Position numbers and translations under genes: made by a program | Part shown: positions 23,277-34,772 of the stretch, piece by piece | How the letters are laid out: the number at the start of each line of letters is the position of its first letter | Numbering within the stretch: position 1 is the stretch's first letter | The notes under the pieces: generated by a model | Databases searched by the model: none | The model's input: only the letters and a program-made list of their open reading frames with translations | Told to the model about the DNA's origin: nothing | Origin: Romanomermis culicivorax | Taxonomy: Eukaryota; Nematoda; Enoplea; Mermithida; Mermithidae | Length of the DNA: 64,000 nt | NCBI GenBank assembly: GCA_963922205.1 | Contig: CAWUHX010000078.1 | Span: 1,116,001 to 1,180,000 of the forward strand | Direction of reading: 5' to 3'

Positions 23277-26200
23277 TCAGTCACTTTCGCTATTTGAATC
23301 GATCTCGTATTCATCGTTCTTGCTCGAGGCTTTATCGGAAGCTGAAAGTTGGCATAAAGTACGAATGAAAAGTTTTTAGGGAGTAAAGTAAGGAAATATT
23401 TTCAAAATCGGAATACTTTGATCGTCAGCAAAGGAGAGTAAATTACGAACATATTTGTATAAAAATTATGCTTACCAGCGCGTTTTAGTATGGAAGCAAC
23501 TTCTGGATCAGTTGCCATATCCAAGGCAGTCTTCCCATCGATATTTTTGATATTCAAATTGACGCCTGGAATAGACGATGGCTGCGAGCAAATATTCGGA
23601 ATAATCTTTCGGGAATACGAGTGTGTGTCATATATATTTCATCAGTTAAAGCCACAATTTAGCCAAGTTCGGATTTTTTTCCATCCGCATGTAAAAATCT
23701 TTCCATTACCCGTGAATCTAATATTTATCCTCACGAGAAATAATTACGGCGCAGCTAAGAAAATCTTAGTTTAATGAGATTTTGTCTTCATGTATATCAT
23801 CATTTAGTCTACAAGCACACTGGAAATTTCATGTTCTACAGAATATGGAATCAGGTTTCAGGCCTTACACATCTGATAGCATTTTGATTACAAAACGTCA
23901 GGCAAATGGAAAAAACAATAATTTTTTGTTTTTCCTCAGTTGACGATCGTCGGAAACGAAATTTCTCGTATATTGACGATGATTTATACGAAAATTTACA
24001 ATGTTTTACAACAATCTTTAGAAAAACTTTTAATTTCCAGACCTATTGCCTGTTTCACTTAAAATGTTTTCGTACAGAGGAAAGTAAGAAAAGTCAACTA
24101 ACCCAAGACAATTTCTGGACGAAAAAATTCTAATATAAAAGCTTCATGTGAAAGATTTTCAAGGCATAACTCATTCTTGCCAATTCTTTCTTCAGAATTA
24201 TTTTATAAAAAACAGATTGTAAGTTGAAGATATTGAGAGGGCAAATCAAAAAGAAGTTAATGATTCTTTTGGAAATGACACCACGGTTTTTTTCCACACA
24301 GTGCGGATTTTTTTCGGGTCGTGTGGAAAATTTTTCGAGAGTTTTCCGCACGGAGCGGAAACTTTTTTGATGTTTTTAGTGGTTTTTAATGGCGGTGGTG
24401 CGGAAATTTTTCTGGTCGATTTCCACAAGGTGCGGAACAGCGGTGCACAAAAAACCCTGCATGAAACAGTATAGAATCCGTCATGAAGTTATGAAACGAA
24501 TCATCTTCAATGAGACATCCATCTACTGGTAATCAGGTATACAACATTCTTTTTCTATAAGATTAAGTATAGTGCTGTGAGATATTTGCCTAAAAGATCA
24601 AAAATTACTGTGAGACTCAGCATTAATTAAAATAAACACAATCTTTAATAGTCAATAACAGAATCATTATTCTACATTAACCTCGCAAATTTTGTGAGTT
24701 AGTTTCTATAGCAACAGAATGTTGAAAAAGTGACCTTGCATATACAGGATGATGAAAGTCAGGCAACTTGGGGAGGTAACAAAATTACCTTCATATTTTT
24801 TGGCTAAATGCTAATCTTTCGTTGTTTTGATATTTATATTCGTACTTTAGAAAAACTAAATGTCCTTATTCTCACCTTTCTCGTCTTTTTGCTCTCTATG
24901 ATTTTTCGCTCATTTTGCAGGGTGATTAAATCCGCTGGGGTTTAACTAATTATTCTTTGGTCAGTAGAATAGTCATCATAAGTCAAATCACACGCCAGAA
25001 CACATATGCCAGCGACAGAAAATGATTAAATTCGACTCACCAGCCTCTATGAGCACAGCGACGCATAAACAATGGTCCTTCCAGGCCGCAGCGTGTAATG
25101 CCGTATCGCCCAATTTATTTTTGGCATCTAAATCCGGTTTGAAATTCAATATCAATTTCAAGCAAGGCAAATGGCCGCCGTGAGCGGCCCAATATAAGGG
25201 CGTCGATCCAGATTTATCTAAACTGTTAACGGAAACCTGGACAAGAAAAAACATGAAACAAGATTTTTGATACATCATAAATACTTTGAACTTGAAAAAA
25301 TGCATTGCTTTCGCTTATTCCCGAGCGCAGATTAAAAATTTCCAGCGGAGAAGTTTTTAGGCATGAACTAAAACATCTGCTGATGCGGTATATCATAGTT
25401 ATTCCCTTTATGTTTTGGATAACTCGCACATAGATGTGTCTCTTTCGTGTTTTTATGTATGTCTCTTTCGTTCATAGATGTGTCTCTTTCGTGTTTTATT
25501 CGTATATAGATGTGTCTCTTTCGTGTTTTATATAAATTAGAGCGGCCGTATTATCGTCGCTTGTTGTTATTACAGTTATTCGCAACTGATTAGCTCTTAG
25601 TCAATTTGGGACAGGTTGACTCCGCTGGATTCCGACCGACATGGAGGGCCTCGCCTTCTTTTCCCACCCATTTAGTTTATTGTTTCTTGCTGTTTGTCTT
25701 TCCCTTATTCTCGTATTTCATTTTGTACAGCTTTGTCCGTTGTTCATCATTTATGTATTTTCCACTATCTAAATAAAATTTCGAATCTGCAATGTCCCCT
25801 ATTTTATTTATCGATTTTCCCCTACTTATTCCACCACCAAAAATCATATATTTCACACATGAGCACGTGTAGAACCAATGTTAGGTTTTGAAAAGAGGTT
25901 CAAAAAATTGATCGCAACTTCGATTGACGCATAGGTGGAAGCCATTTAGGAATTTGCTTTCATATGCATTAGAAGTGTCTTCGAAAAATAGAATTCGAAG
26001 ATCTTCACATTTTTACGACGTGATGTAATATGCTTTTCGTCAACTCATTGCTTTAGAGCATCATAAGATTTACCCGACCAATTTTTCAATAACCTACTAC
26101 GAAAAAGTGCATAAACTGTCGACGTTTAAATTTCCTACTTGAAGCTTGACAAAACTTACATGGTTTTCAAGGCACTCTTGTAAAAACGCTTCGTTTCCGC

Positions 26201-26815
26201 GTTTGGCGGCTTCGTGAAGGGGAAAATTGATGCATTCAGTATTTTCGGTGACTAAACAAAAATGGTGAGGCAATGTACAAAAGAAGTGGGTATACTGTTT
26301 GCGGAGAACCACGTGGATCCCTAAAAATAATGACAGACAATAGGTTTGTAGAAGTTCTGCCGTAATTAATTTTTCAGGACTGCGTAAAACGCCAATTGGA
26401 CATTTCCCTGCGAATCTTCGTTATAATGATTGAAGTGACTAGAATTCGCAAGGAATTTGGTCCAGAGTTTCATAACATTGCAAATTACCATAATTAGAAG
26501 GGATCAGTCCAGATTTCCCATTGCAACGACCAGTCCACCATCCGCTGCTATCAGTCGCATCGGAAATGTATAATAAGTCGCCTTCATTGAAAGATAATTC
26601 ATCGGGCTGAAAAAGCGTAAAAAGCTAGTGTGCAATATATTTTTCTCGGAATAAATTAATTTTTCAGGTTTGGATGAATAATTTTCATTAAATTTTAAGT
26701 TTAAAATTAGACCACAATAGAAGCGAGCGTCACCCACCTGGCCAGCAGTATAGTTATACAGCGCTCTATAAACAAGAATCCTGTCAGGCCTCGATATTGG
26801 TTTAGGTGGAATCAT
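23277..26815 (-). CDS. OSTF1: Osteoclast-stimulating factor 1 orthologue (SH3 plus ankyrin adaptor)
   Basis: The six minus-strand exons are 26815-26738, 26606-26489, 26251-26160, 25236-25041, 23565-23476 and 23341-23277. They total 639 nt, or 212 aa, close to the usual length of about 214. All introns are GT-AG and all phases agree. Residues 1-75 are an SH3 domain ([12 protein letters not shown], then [22 protein letters not shown]). Ankyrin repeats follow ([45 protein letters not shown]), and the tail is acidic (DSNSESD). Relatives are cytoplasmic adaptors that bind proline-rich partners. The ATG directly follows TTTTTCAG, and dCMP deaminase ends 203 bp upstream, so the mRNA may be trans-spliced from a shared transcript. 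Introns 3 and 4 are long and carry repeats. Confidence 0.93.
23850..24470. repeat. GTGCGGA motif cluster in OSTF1 intron 4
   Basis: Between 24290 and 24455 the strings GTGCGGA, GTGTGGAAA and TTTCCGCAC recur on both strands, ending in GCGGTGCACAAAAAACCC. The layout resembles the subterminal repeats of the hAT elements further right, so this is probably an intronic hAT remnant. The left edge is not defined. Confidence 0.4.
25425..25545. repeat. Short minisatellite in OSTF1 intron 3
   Basis: ATAGATGTGTCTCTTTCGTG recurs about four times, with one shortened copy, followed by TTTTAT linkers. It lies inside the 924-bp third intron of the OSTF1 gene. A GC-richer stretch follows (25550-25650) that could be a retroelement remnant but has no clear ends. 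Confidence 0.65.
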
Positions 26816-27018
26816 CTGAAAAATAAATGAAAAATTCACAAACTAGACATTAAGAATTGTCCAAATAATGGTTGAAGCGAAGAACTGAAATTTCATGTTT
26901 TAGATGATACCATAATAGGAAATCCACAAAATTGTTTATTAAAACGTATGAAATTAAGATGACAGGCGAATTTCAATATTTCAAAATACACTAAAAAAAC
27001 ATAAAATAGTTAAAAACG
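26816..27018 (-). promoter_or_regulatory. Intercistronic region of a probable two-gene operon
   Basis: Only 203 bp separate the dCMP deaminase stop from the OSTF1 ATG on the same strand. On the minus strand an AATAAA signal (26940-26935) lies about 80 nt after the first stop and about 120 nt before the second ATG. The second ATG is immediately preceded by the acceptor TTTTTCAG. This arrangement of 3' end, short spacer and acceptor is typical of nematode operons processed by trans-splicing. No transcript data are available to confirm it. Confidence 0.6.
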
Positions 27019-28242
27019 TCACTTGAGGTCTATTTTTGAAAATCCATTTGTTACGACTGGAGAAGCGTCGACACTGGACGTCGCTTCTTTAAAATTTATG
27101 GAAATGTGGTCCACAGTAGGCACGAATTGTCTTAAGCAAGAATAAAAGATGTCATTGTGCGAAAATTTATGGCTTGGAACACAAGAACGTTTTTTTGATA
27201 ACATGATAAGGAGTATATACTGCTGTTACATAGAAAAATGACGAAAGACTAGAAAATTGGCTCACATTGACATCTCGAGAAAGCATTATTCGATCCAGAA
27301 TGTTAATTGCCTTTTAAATTTTCTTTTATTTCAAAACGTGCTATATTGACTATTATTACTGAAAAGTGAAAACCATTGGGAACTATAGAATATTTTGCAT
27401 GAGGAAAGTTTGCAAAGATATTAATTTTCCAAAATGAAAATTTATGCATCAACGCCAGCCGAGGAATGATGTTATTTTGATTTTGATCCGGCTTGATACA
27501 GACAAGGCAACTTTTATAGTAAAAATTACAAAACCTCGTGGAAGACAATGATAAAAAGAAATCTAATGCTTACTGATAGTCAATTCCAACCATGTTCAAT
27601 AATTTTTTACTAGCGTGATAAGTCGGAAATCCATCGTTATCGTTCATATATATGATTTTTCGAATACCGCTTTGAATGATCAATTTTGTACATTCGTTGC
27701 ATGGAAAATGTGTTGCGTAGATTCGACAATTTTTCAATGACAAGGAATTCGAATTCATGATAGCGTTCATTTCTGCATGACAAACTAAAACATACAATGG
27801 AAACGTACTCATCACCATAACATTATGTGATTCAACTATAACTCTACCGTAAACATATTTATTTTCTAGGGGATTGTTCGACTCTCTTCCCCAAGGAAGA
27901 AGATCATCGCAGCATCCAATAGGCATACCGTTATAACCAATCCCAACAATTTTGTTTTCCTCGTTAACAATACACGCCCCAACCTGAAATAAACGATCGT
28001 AATCTAATTTATTTTATATTTCATTGTGTGGCATGATATTAAGCACAAGAAAAGCGTGTTAATCACAAAATAGTAAATAACCTTACCTGCGTTCTGGGGT
28101 CTTTACTCCTCCTGGCGGAAAGACATGCAATAGACATGAAATAATCTTGCCAGTTGATATAGTCGCAACGTTTCTCGCTGATTTTGATAATGTTGCTTGA
28201 CGAAAAGTTGTTCCTATCGTGAGGCAGACTATTTTCTGCCAT
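27019..28242 (-). CDS. DCTD: Deoxycytidylate (dCMP) deaminase
   Basis: The four minus-strand exons are 28242-28087, 27983-27848, 27784-27574 and 27130-27019. They total 615 nt (204 aa) with GT-AG introns and consistent phases. The enzyme converts dCMP to dUMP, feeding thymidylate synthesis. Exon 2 holds VGACIVN and YNGMPIGC, and exon 3 the zinc site: HAEMNAI (the His ligand and the general-base Glu) and PCNEC (two Cys ligands). RQFVP-like and ISINF strings at the start of exon 4 match the family's C-terminal region. The N-terminus is about 20 residues longer than in mammals. The ATG follows AATTCAG|AAG, a possible trans-splice acceptor, and OSTF1 starts 203 bp downstream. Intron 2 is only 63 bp. 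Confidence 0.93.
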
Positions 28243-28250
28243 CTTCTGAA
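28243..28250 (-). promoter_or_regulatory. Acceptor-like site at the dCMP deaminase start
   Basis: On the minus strand TTAATTCAG ends three bases before the ATG. An acceptor this close to a start codon suggests either a 5' untranslated exon or spliced-leader addition. Confidence 0.45.
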
Positions 28251-28649
28251 TTAAAACAGATACAAAATGTTTCTTTTTTTCAAAAGATTGATCAAGATTC
28301 TAATATGCGCTTGGACTTGATCAGAAAATATAGACTGACATGACAGGTGTGGTCAAAAGGTAAAAGAATAACAAAATTTAACGCCTCCGAAATATCAATC
28401 GGCGTTTACGAGACTGTATGTGCTTGATTTGTAATGTTATTTAAGGACAATATACTCTTGGAACGTTTACTTGAAAATTACTACGCCATTTTTGGCAGAA
28501 CTGAACTTCAAACTTGAACATTTTAATTTTTTCCTCAATTTACACTAATTAGCAGCACTAAATGATTGATTCGAAGAAGCACGTTGATAATGTTTTCATC
28601 GATTTGAATCAATGGATTTCTCACACAATGGATTGAAATGTTTTGTCTT

Positions 28650-29015
28650 AGTGTCCAAAGAGTCAAAATCAATAATATACATGTTCTAGACAGAATCAAT
28701 GTAACCAGGGTGTACCACAAGGAACAGTCTTAGGCCGAACTTTCTTTTGTATACCAATGGGCTCGTCGATGTATATAATCAATCACAGTCAGCAGTCTCT
28801 TTCGGTTTGCCGATAAGAGGAAGACCTTCAACCTCTTAGAAAATCACAACTTGTTTCAAGTGACTTGAATGACACCTCTCCCTAGTCCGCTATCTGGCAA
28901 TTATTCATCTCCGTGCCAAAAACAAATGTTCTTTATTTTGGTAACTCTAATCCACAGATTCAATTTCAATAACACTTGACAGTCATTGTCAAACTAGAGT
29001 CGATTATTTCTGTAA
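28650..29015 (+). pseudogene. Decayed non-LTR reverse transcriptase fragment
   Basis: Around 28707-28740 the plus strand reads GVPQGTVLGRTF, the conserved pre-catalytic block of LINE reverse transcriptases. It is followed by frameshifted pieces resembling the CR1-type motif ending in VLYFGNSNPQ near 28925. Frames shift repeatedly, so no product is expected. Confidence 0.55.
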
Positions 29016-29017
29016 AG

Positions 29018-29125
29018 ATTAGTGATGTGCGCCGGATATCCGCACATTTTGAAATTTATTTTGAAAAACGGATATTCGGATAAGAAAAAATATCTGGATA
29101 TGTCCGGATATTTACCCTGTTCAAA
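29018..29125. repeat. hAT-like end with CCGGATATCCG repeats
   Basis: TAGTGATGTGCGCCGGATATCCG is followed by GGATATTCGGATA and TATGTCCGGATAT. It resembles one end of the hAT elements at 51.9 kb, with a different palindromic hexamer. No second end was found nearby. Confidence 0.35.
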
Positions 29126-29164
29126 AAGGAAGTAAAGGTTACTGAGAAGTTAGGTGCTACATTA

Positions 29165-30430
29165 TTACACAAAGTTTCAACAACAAAACAACAAAAGGTT
29201 CAAATTATATGATTCTGTATCTCATTCAAAATTATTGTTTAAGTTACAAAAATTATGGTATTTCTGGTTTACTCTCATGGATCAAAGAATACTTAACAGG
29301 TCGTACACAGTGTGTAAAAATTAATCAATATTTTTCTGATGCCAGAGACGTCATGAGCGGCGTTCCACAGGGAAGTGTTTTAGGTCCTGTTTTATTTTTA
29401 ATCTTCATAAATGACTTAGCTTCCATTAAAAATAATGAAAACGTGAAACTTCCTTTATTTGCTGATGATGTTAAGCTGTATGCTGCTTCAACATTTTCTC
29501 TGGAAACTCAAGACTTATTAAATAAAATATATGAATGGTCTGTCATATGGCAATCACATCTTTCTATTTCAAAATGTACAACTATTCATTTTGGTAGGAA
29601 TAATCCTAGAAATGAGTATTATCATAACGATGTGCCACATACAGTTGACGTAAAAGTTGAAGATTTAAGTGTTTTAATATGTGACAACCTTAAGTTTCCT
29701 GATCATATTTCAGGTATTATTAAAAAAGCTCATTATGTTATCGCCTTACTTTTTAAGGTTTTCAAGTCTGGATGTATTGATCTGATTCTTAAGGCTTATA
29801 AAATATAGGTTCGGCCTATTTTAGAATATGCCAGCTGCGTTTGGTCACCTCATCTTGTAAAGGACATGAAAAACGTCGAAAAAGTACAGAAATATTTCAC
29901 AAAGAAACTTTTGAATTTTCCCAAGGATATGAACCATGATGATAGACTTCAATTTTTAAATCTTGGATCATTAGAATACCGCCGAATTTTATTTGATTTA
30001 TGCCATGTGTACAAAAATTATTCATGGCTTCATAGATATGCCAACCACAGCATTATTTTCTTTCTCAAATATTATCAAAACAAGACACCCTCACGAATAT
30101 AAACTTTCCATTCCAAAATGTAAAACAGATATTCGTAAAATTTTGTTTACGCTTCGGGTTATACAAATTTGAAACAAGCTTCCTCAGTCTGTTATCACAT
30201 CATCTAATAAAACATTCTTCATGCATCGTCTGAAAAATGTAGACAAACAAACTATTGAGCGTCTATGTCAGCGCGTTTTTTTCGCCTTCAGTCGCCTGTA
30301 TAGTCGATTGTTACACTTCATTAATTCGTATTACATTTTTTTCTCTATTAACTGTTTTTTGCTAACCGTTTTTTTGTATTCTTTTTACAATCGACTATCG
30401 AATAAAATATTATTATTATAATTATATTAT
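29165..30430 (+). mobile_element. 5'-truncated CR1/jockey-like LINE
   Basis: From 29209 the plus strand encodes SWIKEYLTGRTQCVKI, GVPQGSVLGPVLFLIFINDL and the catalytic FADDVKLY. One in-frame TAG at 29806-29808 precedes VRPILEYASCVWSP and the C-terminal domain up to about 30102, after which the frame shifts. The endonuclease and the first palm motifs are missing. The 3' end runs into an ATTATT-rich tract near 30410-30440. The copy is non-functional. Confidence 0.8.
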
Positions 30431-30439
30431 TATATATAA

Positions 30440-31468
30440 AAAACAATGTTTTTTTCAACAAATTTAGTCAAAAACACTGTTCAAAATCTTCAAAAATAAT
30501 TCCACATATATGTAACAGATCAATCCTTTTGAATACATTCTTAATCACACACAGAATATAAGGCTCACAAATGATCAGTCATCATTTAAATACATCATCA
30601 GGGCTTTTTCACACAAGCCACGTTGATCTGTAATTTGGGGAAAAAATTGGTTGCATGGATCATAATTTTTAGTTGCTCACTATAAAATTGATAAATTCGC
30701 CTAATTTCATCAGAAAAAAATGATATTAAAAGTTACTTCCCTTGTATTTCATTCATTTCGCATCAGTTCCTGACTTTTTAAATTGAATTTCTTGAGTTTT
30801 TAGAAAGAAATCAAGAGTCTGGCTAAAGTAACTTGTTCAGTACCTGGCGCCGAAAAATTTTGATTTCGAGGCATCTAAAATGTCGGAAAATGCATTTTTT
30901 AGCACATTCTACGGCAACTGCCGATGACCGATCTTTTCACCATTTGATTGGCGGAAGAGGTCAAACATTTTACTTCCTTTTTAGATCTTATATATCTGGA
31001 GCCAGTAATTAACCAATCACAATTATTTATCAAAAGTGATTGTTTTCACATGATCTATGACATAAAAAAGCGCGATAGATATTTTACTTCGGACTTGAAT
31101 ATATCCGGCGCTTAGCACTGAAAGAAAATTTTAGATTACCATATTCTATAGCATTGGAAATCTTTTTCCTGCACGAAGGCTCTATTTTTTCAGTGAATTC
31201 AATGAGTTTTCTGTAGGGCAAACACTAGAATTCAATAAATTAGGTGAGCAACAATGAATCTAAATGGCTTCTTCAGATAGCAAGAACCTCTACCATTTTC
31301 CCATGTGGATGTTTCAATCATTTTCCAAATGCAGGAAGTAAAACTAATTTAGGAAAATCTTAATTTTTGTCAAATACGTGGAAAAAATCATACAAGGTCA
31401 AACATTCATCCATAACATGCTGGTTTCTGAAAGCTAGCATAAGCTAGGATGACATTTTCTAACCGCAC
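30440..31468. other. AT-rich spacer, nothing recognised
   Basis: This is unique-looking DNA between the LINE tail and the target duplication of the LTR retrotransposon. No gene is seen. Confidence 0.4.
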
Positions 31469-31472
31469 AACA

Positions 31473-32068
31473 TGTCGGGGATGGACATAGTCTATCTCCA
31501 GGTTGCGAAGAAATAGCCAAAGTCGATGCAAAACGCGTCGATGCCGATTTGCATAGACACCACGCATAAAAGCGTTGGTCGTCTATGTTTTTGGTCATTC
31601 TATGATTGTTTGTTTATTTTTAATAAAAGATAAATCGGTGGCCCAGTAGGGCAATTTTATATTAATTGTTTATACTATTTTTTGGTGGAGAATTTCCGCC
31701 CCAAATACAACAACCCGCGGCCGGACATTAGTTGGATCACTCGCAGCGGAGGGAACCCAGGTTAGACCCCGGACTTCTGGAGAGCCACCCAGTGTGCAAG
31801 TCTACATTTACAACTCAGTTCTCGGCCTGACTTCTGGATTTGCCCCTGGTTTGAAGTTACTTGAGCTCAGGGTGTTACTTTATCTTCTGCAGTTGTTCGG
31901 GACGAAAGCAGGAGATCTTTGTTGATTTTGAGACTGACTGAACTGTTGCAAACTTATTCTACCTAAGGTTTCGGCCTGATTAGGTGAATTAGCAAGTGAC
32001 TGATTAGGTCTAATTTTGATATCAAATCCTTTATCATATTTCTCAACCACAACAGTCTCATTTCAACA
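31473..32068 (+). repeat. 5' LTR
   Basis: It starts TGTCGGGGATGGAC and ends TTTCAACA, the usual TG...CA. A TATA-like CATAAAAG (31565-31572) is followed by AATAAA at 31622-31627, which may delimit U3 and a short R region. It aligns with 45544-46142 along its full length. Confidence 0.9.
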
Positions 32069-32070
32069 AG

Positions 32071-32088
32071 TGGTGGCTTCTGACTCTC
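32071..32088 (+). other. Candidate primer-binding site
   Basis: TGGTGGCTTCTGACTCTC begins two bases after the 5' LTR and starts with the TGG expected from pairing with a tRNA CCA end. I cannot assign the tRNA. Confidence 0.5.
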
Positions 32089-32166
32089 AAAGTAACGGAA
32101 AATCAGAGGCAAACTCGAGGAGTCAAAAAACCTATTGGTCTTTATAGAGAACTGGGAGGTTACAAA

Positions 32167-34772
32167 ATGAGTAAAGACAACCTAGGTGGCCTCAAGAGTT
32201 CGGGTTTGCCCAGAACACCACTGGGAAAAAAGGCCCGTGATACAGAAAAGTTAATTGTCCTAACTTCAGCTGAAGAGGACAATTGCTCAGATCATAGGCC
32301 TTTATCAGTGGAAAATGAAGGCAATCGACCTACGACCTCGACAGCTGTTGAGAGGGAGGACGACGACACGATATTATTGGCCAACAAAGATCAAATTTTT
32401 AAAATTCCGTCGTCAATGAACCTCCCGAAGAGAGGCGAATATTTACAACCGCCTATGACGGGACCGGCGCGTCCATTACCGAAGATGAACATTCCAGTTT
32501 TGGATCAACAGCAGCGCCGGCCGATTAATAAACCCGCCCAATTATTCGATACTTACCATCGATTATATTGGGACAATGAGCGGGAAGAACACCGCGGAAA
32601 TCCTCGAAAGAGCTCATTGGAGGATAAACTGGACCAGATCATGAACAGGTTAGATGTTTATGATATAGCATATTCGCCAACATTGCTAATACAGGTTCAC
32701 AGAAAGCCAGTAAGGCAAATGAACCGAAGCAAAGCAATGCTGGTTGTTTGGAACAAGGTGGTGCTTTGAAGTTTGAGCAGGCCCAGGAAGAGTTAGCGTG
32801 GCAAAATGATGGTATCACTCTTCAGCAAGACTGTAGACGGAAAGACCAAAAGTCAAGTCTCGGTCCTAAAGAGCAGTATATGCCTCATTTGCCCACTACC
32901 TCGAAAGTGGAGCAGAGAGTGAGTAGTTGTGGTTTTGACGAAGGTGTAAAAAATCTGAGTCTGATAAATCCAACTATCTCACAACAAAGCAGTTGTATTA
33001 GGGGAGAGACCCCAAGTGTCAGGCAGCAGGTTATGCCTACAATGATTCCGATTGATCCAGCTTTATGGGTCAATCCGGCTCAGGTAGGCCCAACTGTCTA
33101 TGACATTGAAAGGGCAATCAAACCAAAATTACTGCAATCTGATATGCCAAGTAAACAGGTTCTTGCTTTCCTAGTGGAGCTAGAAGGTGAGTTTCGAAAG
33201 AATACTCCCGATGAGGTGAAGCTAGAAGCATTAACCTGTTTGTCAAGGGACTTGCCGAAAGAATTGGCCGAAGAGTCAACGACATATAGGGAGGCCCGAG
33301 ACAAGATTTTGAACTATTGTGCTCCAGACTGCAACCTGGACATGCTCAAACGGGATTTATTGGATATTAAACAGGAACCCGATGAAGCAGCAACCAAATT
33401 TCTAAAAAGGGTTCGAGCACATGTGAATCTCATATATCAGAGTGAAACAAAAAAGTTTAAGAATAAAGTAATCATTGAAACCTTTTTCTATAGAAGTTCT
33501 TTAACTTACCAATTAGAACTGCAGAAAGACATAGCAAAATTCAAAAATTGGTATGATCTTTCGCAGGCAGTCTATGAGATAGAGTTAAAGTACCGGAATG
33601 GGATTAGAACATTTGGGCCAAGAGAGCAGCTCATGATGATAAACACGGCACAAATGGAAATTGCTGAGGAGCAGCAAGCCGATGTGAATGTAATCCAAAG
33701 GCCTTATGAAAGCGTCCAAAAGCGCAATAGGGACTTTAGAAGACCAAACACAGAAAGGCAAACTCCAATGCAATCTTCGCAAAATCAATTGATAGATATA
33801 GCAGATGATGAAGTACTTGAAGTACCTCCCCAGCAGGCCATAATGCCTCCGCAACAGCCTGTTGAGGAGCCAAAAAAGGACTCCCTCATGGTGGCTTTAT
33901 CTAAAGAATTTATCAAAATGGCACAATGTTATGAAGAGATTAGGAACTGGACCAAAGCTCAAGAGGAAGCCATAACTGCTTTAACTCAGAAAGTTGATAA
34001 AGCGAAAGCGAAAAGTCAACAAGAGGTTCAGCAGCGAAAATGGTGTACTTACCACGAAAATAACACTCACAACACGATTGACTGTAGAACCTTGAATTTT
34101 TATAAAGGTCTACAAAATCATGGAAGGGGTGGAAATAGTGGAAGAGGCTTTCGAAGAGGAAGTCCTAAAGGAAGTTCTGGGAATTTCCGAGGTAGAGGAA
34201 ATTTCAGAGGAAATTACGGAGGAAGTAGAGGAGGTTTTGGTAACGAAGGCGAAAGGGGAGCTTATCAAGTTTTGTTTCCTGATGACGAGGCGGAAAATTT
34301 GCAAGAATATGCCGAGTTTCAGGAATACGTAAAGTTGAAGAAGCTCAGGGAGCAGATGAGATTGTTACAGGCTACCACCCAGCTGATGTTACCAGGACCA
34401 AATCTGATGGACCAACAACCAGTAATCGCAAATCAGAGTTCAAATACCCTGTTGGTTCCACAAAAGGTAGTTAGTCCGTCGCAAGCCTCTGGGCAGACAG
34501 ACCAACCGCCGACTAGTGGTGTCAATAGTGTACAGCAAGAACCAATGATGGAGATGAAGTTGTGTGGTTTGCATAATTGTGCCATGGAGAAAGATGAGAA
34601 TGTGCCAGAAATGGAATGCAGTGCCGAGTATGGTAGAAAGGCAACTGCAGAGGAACTGGATATGTTAGCAAGATACTCTAGAACACAGCCATTTCACATC
34701 AAAGTAACTGTGTGTTCTACTACTGCAAAGGCACTGATTGACACAGGAGCTCAGTGTTCGGTGATTTCTTGA
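32167..34772 (+). CDS. gag: Gag polyprotein, interrupted by a frameshift
   Basis: The structural protein should form the particle and bind the RNA. It is read in two overlapping frames, 32167-32769 then 32748-34772. The second frame is already Gag-like from about 32664, so a one-base change near 32665 probably broke a single ORF. The capsid-like part includes ALTCLSRDLPKELAEESTTY and an R-x-H helix. The zinc knuckle near 34040 has spacing C-x2-H-x4-H-x4-C (WCTYH...DC) and is followed by a Gly/Arg-rich RGG tract (34120-34260). The frame ends in the protease active site DTGAQCSVIS, so protease straddles the gag-pol boundary. Confidence 0.85.
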
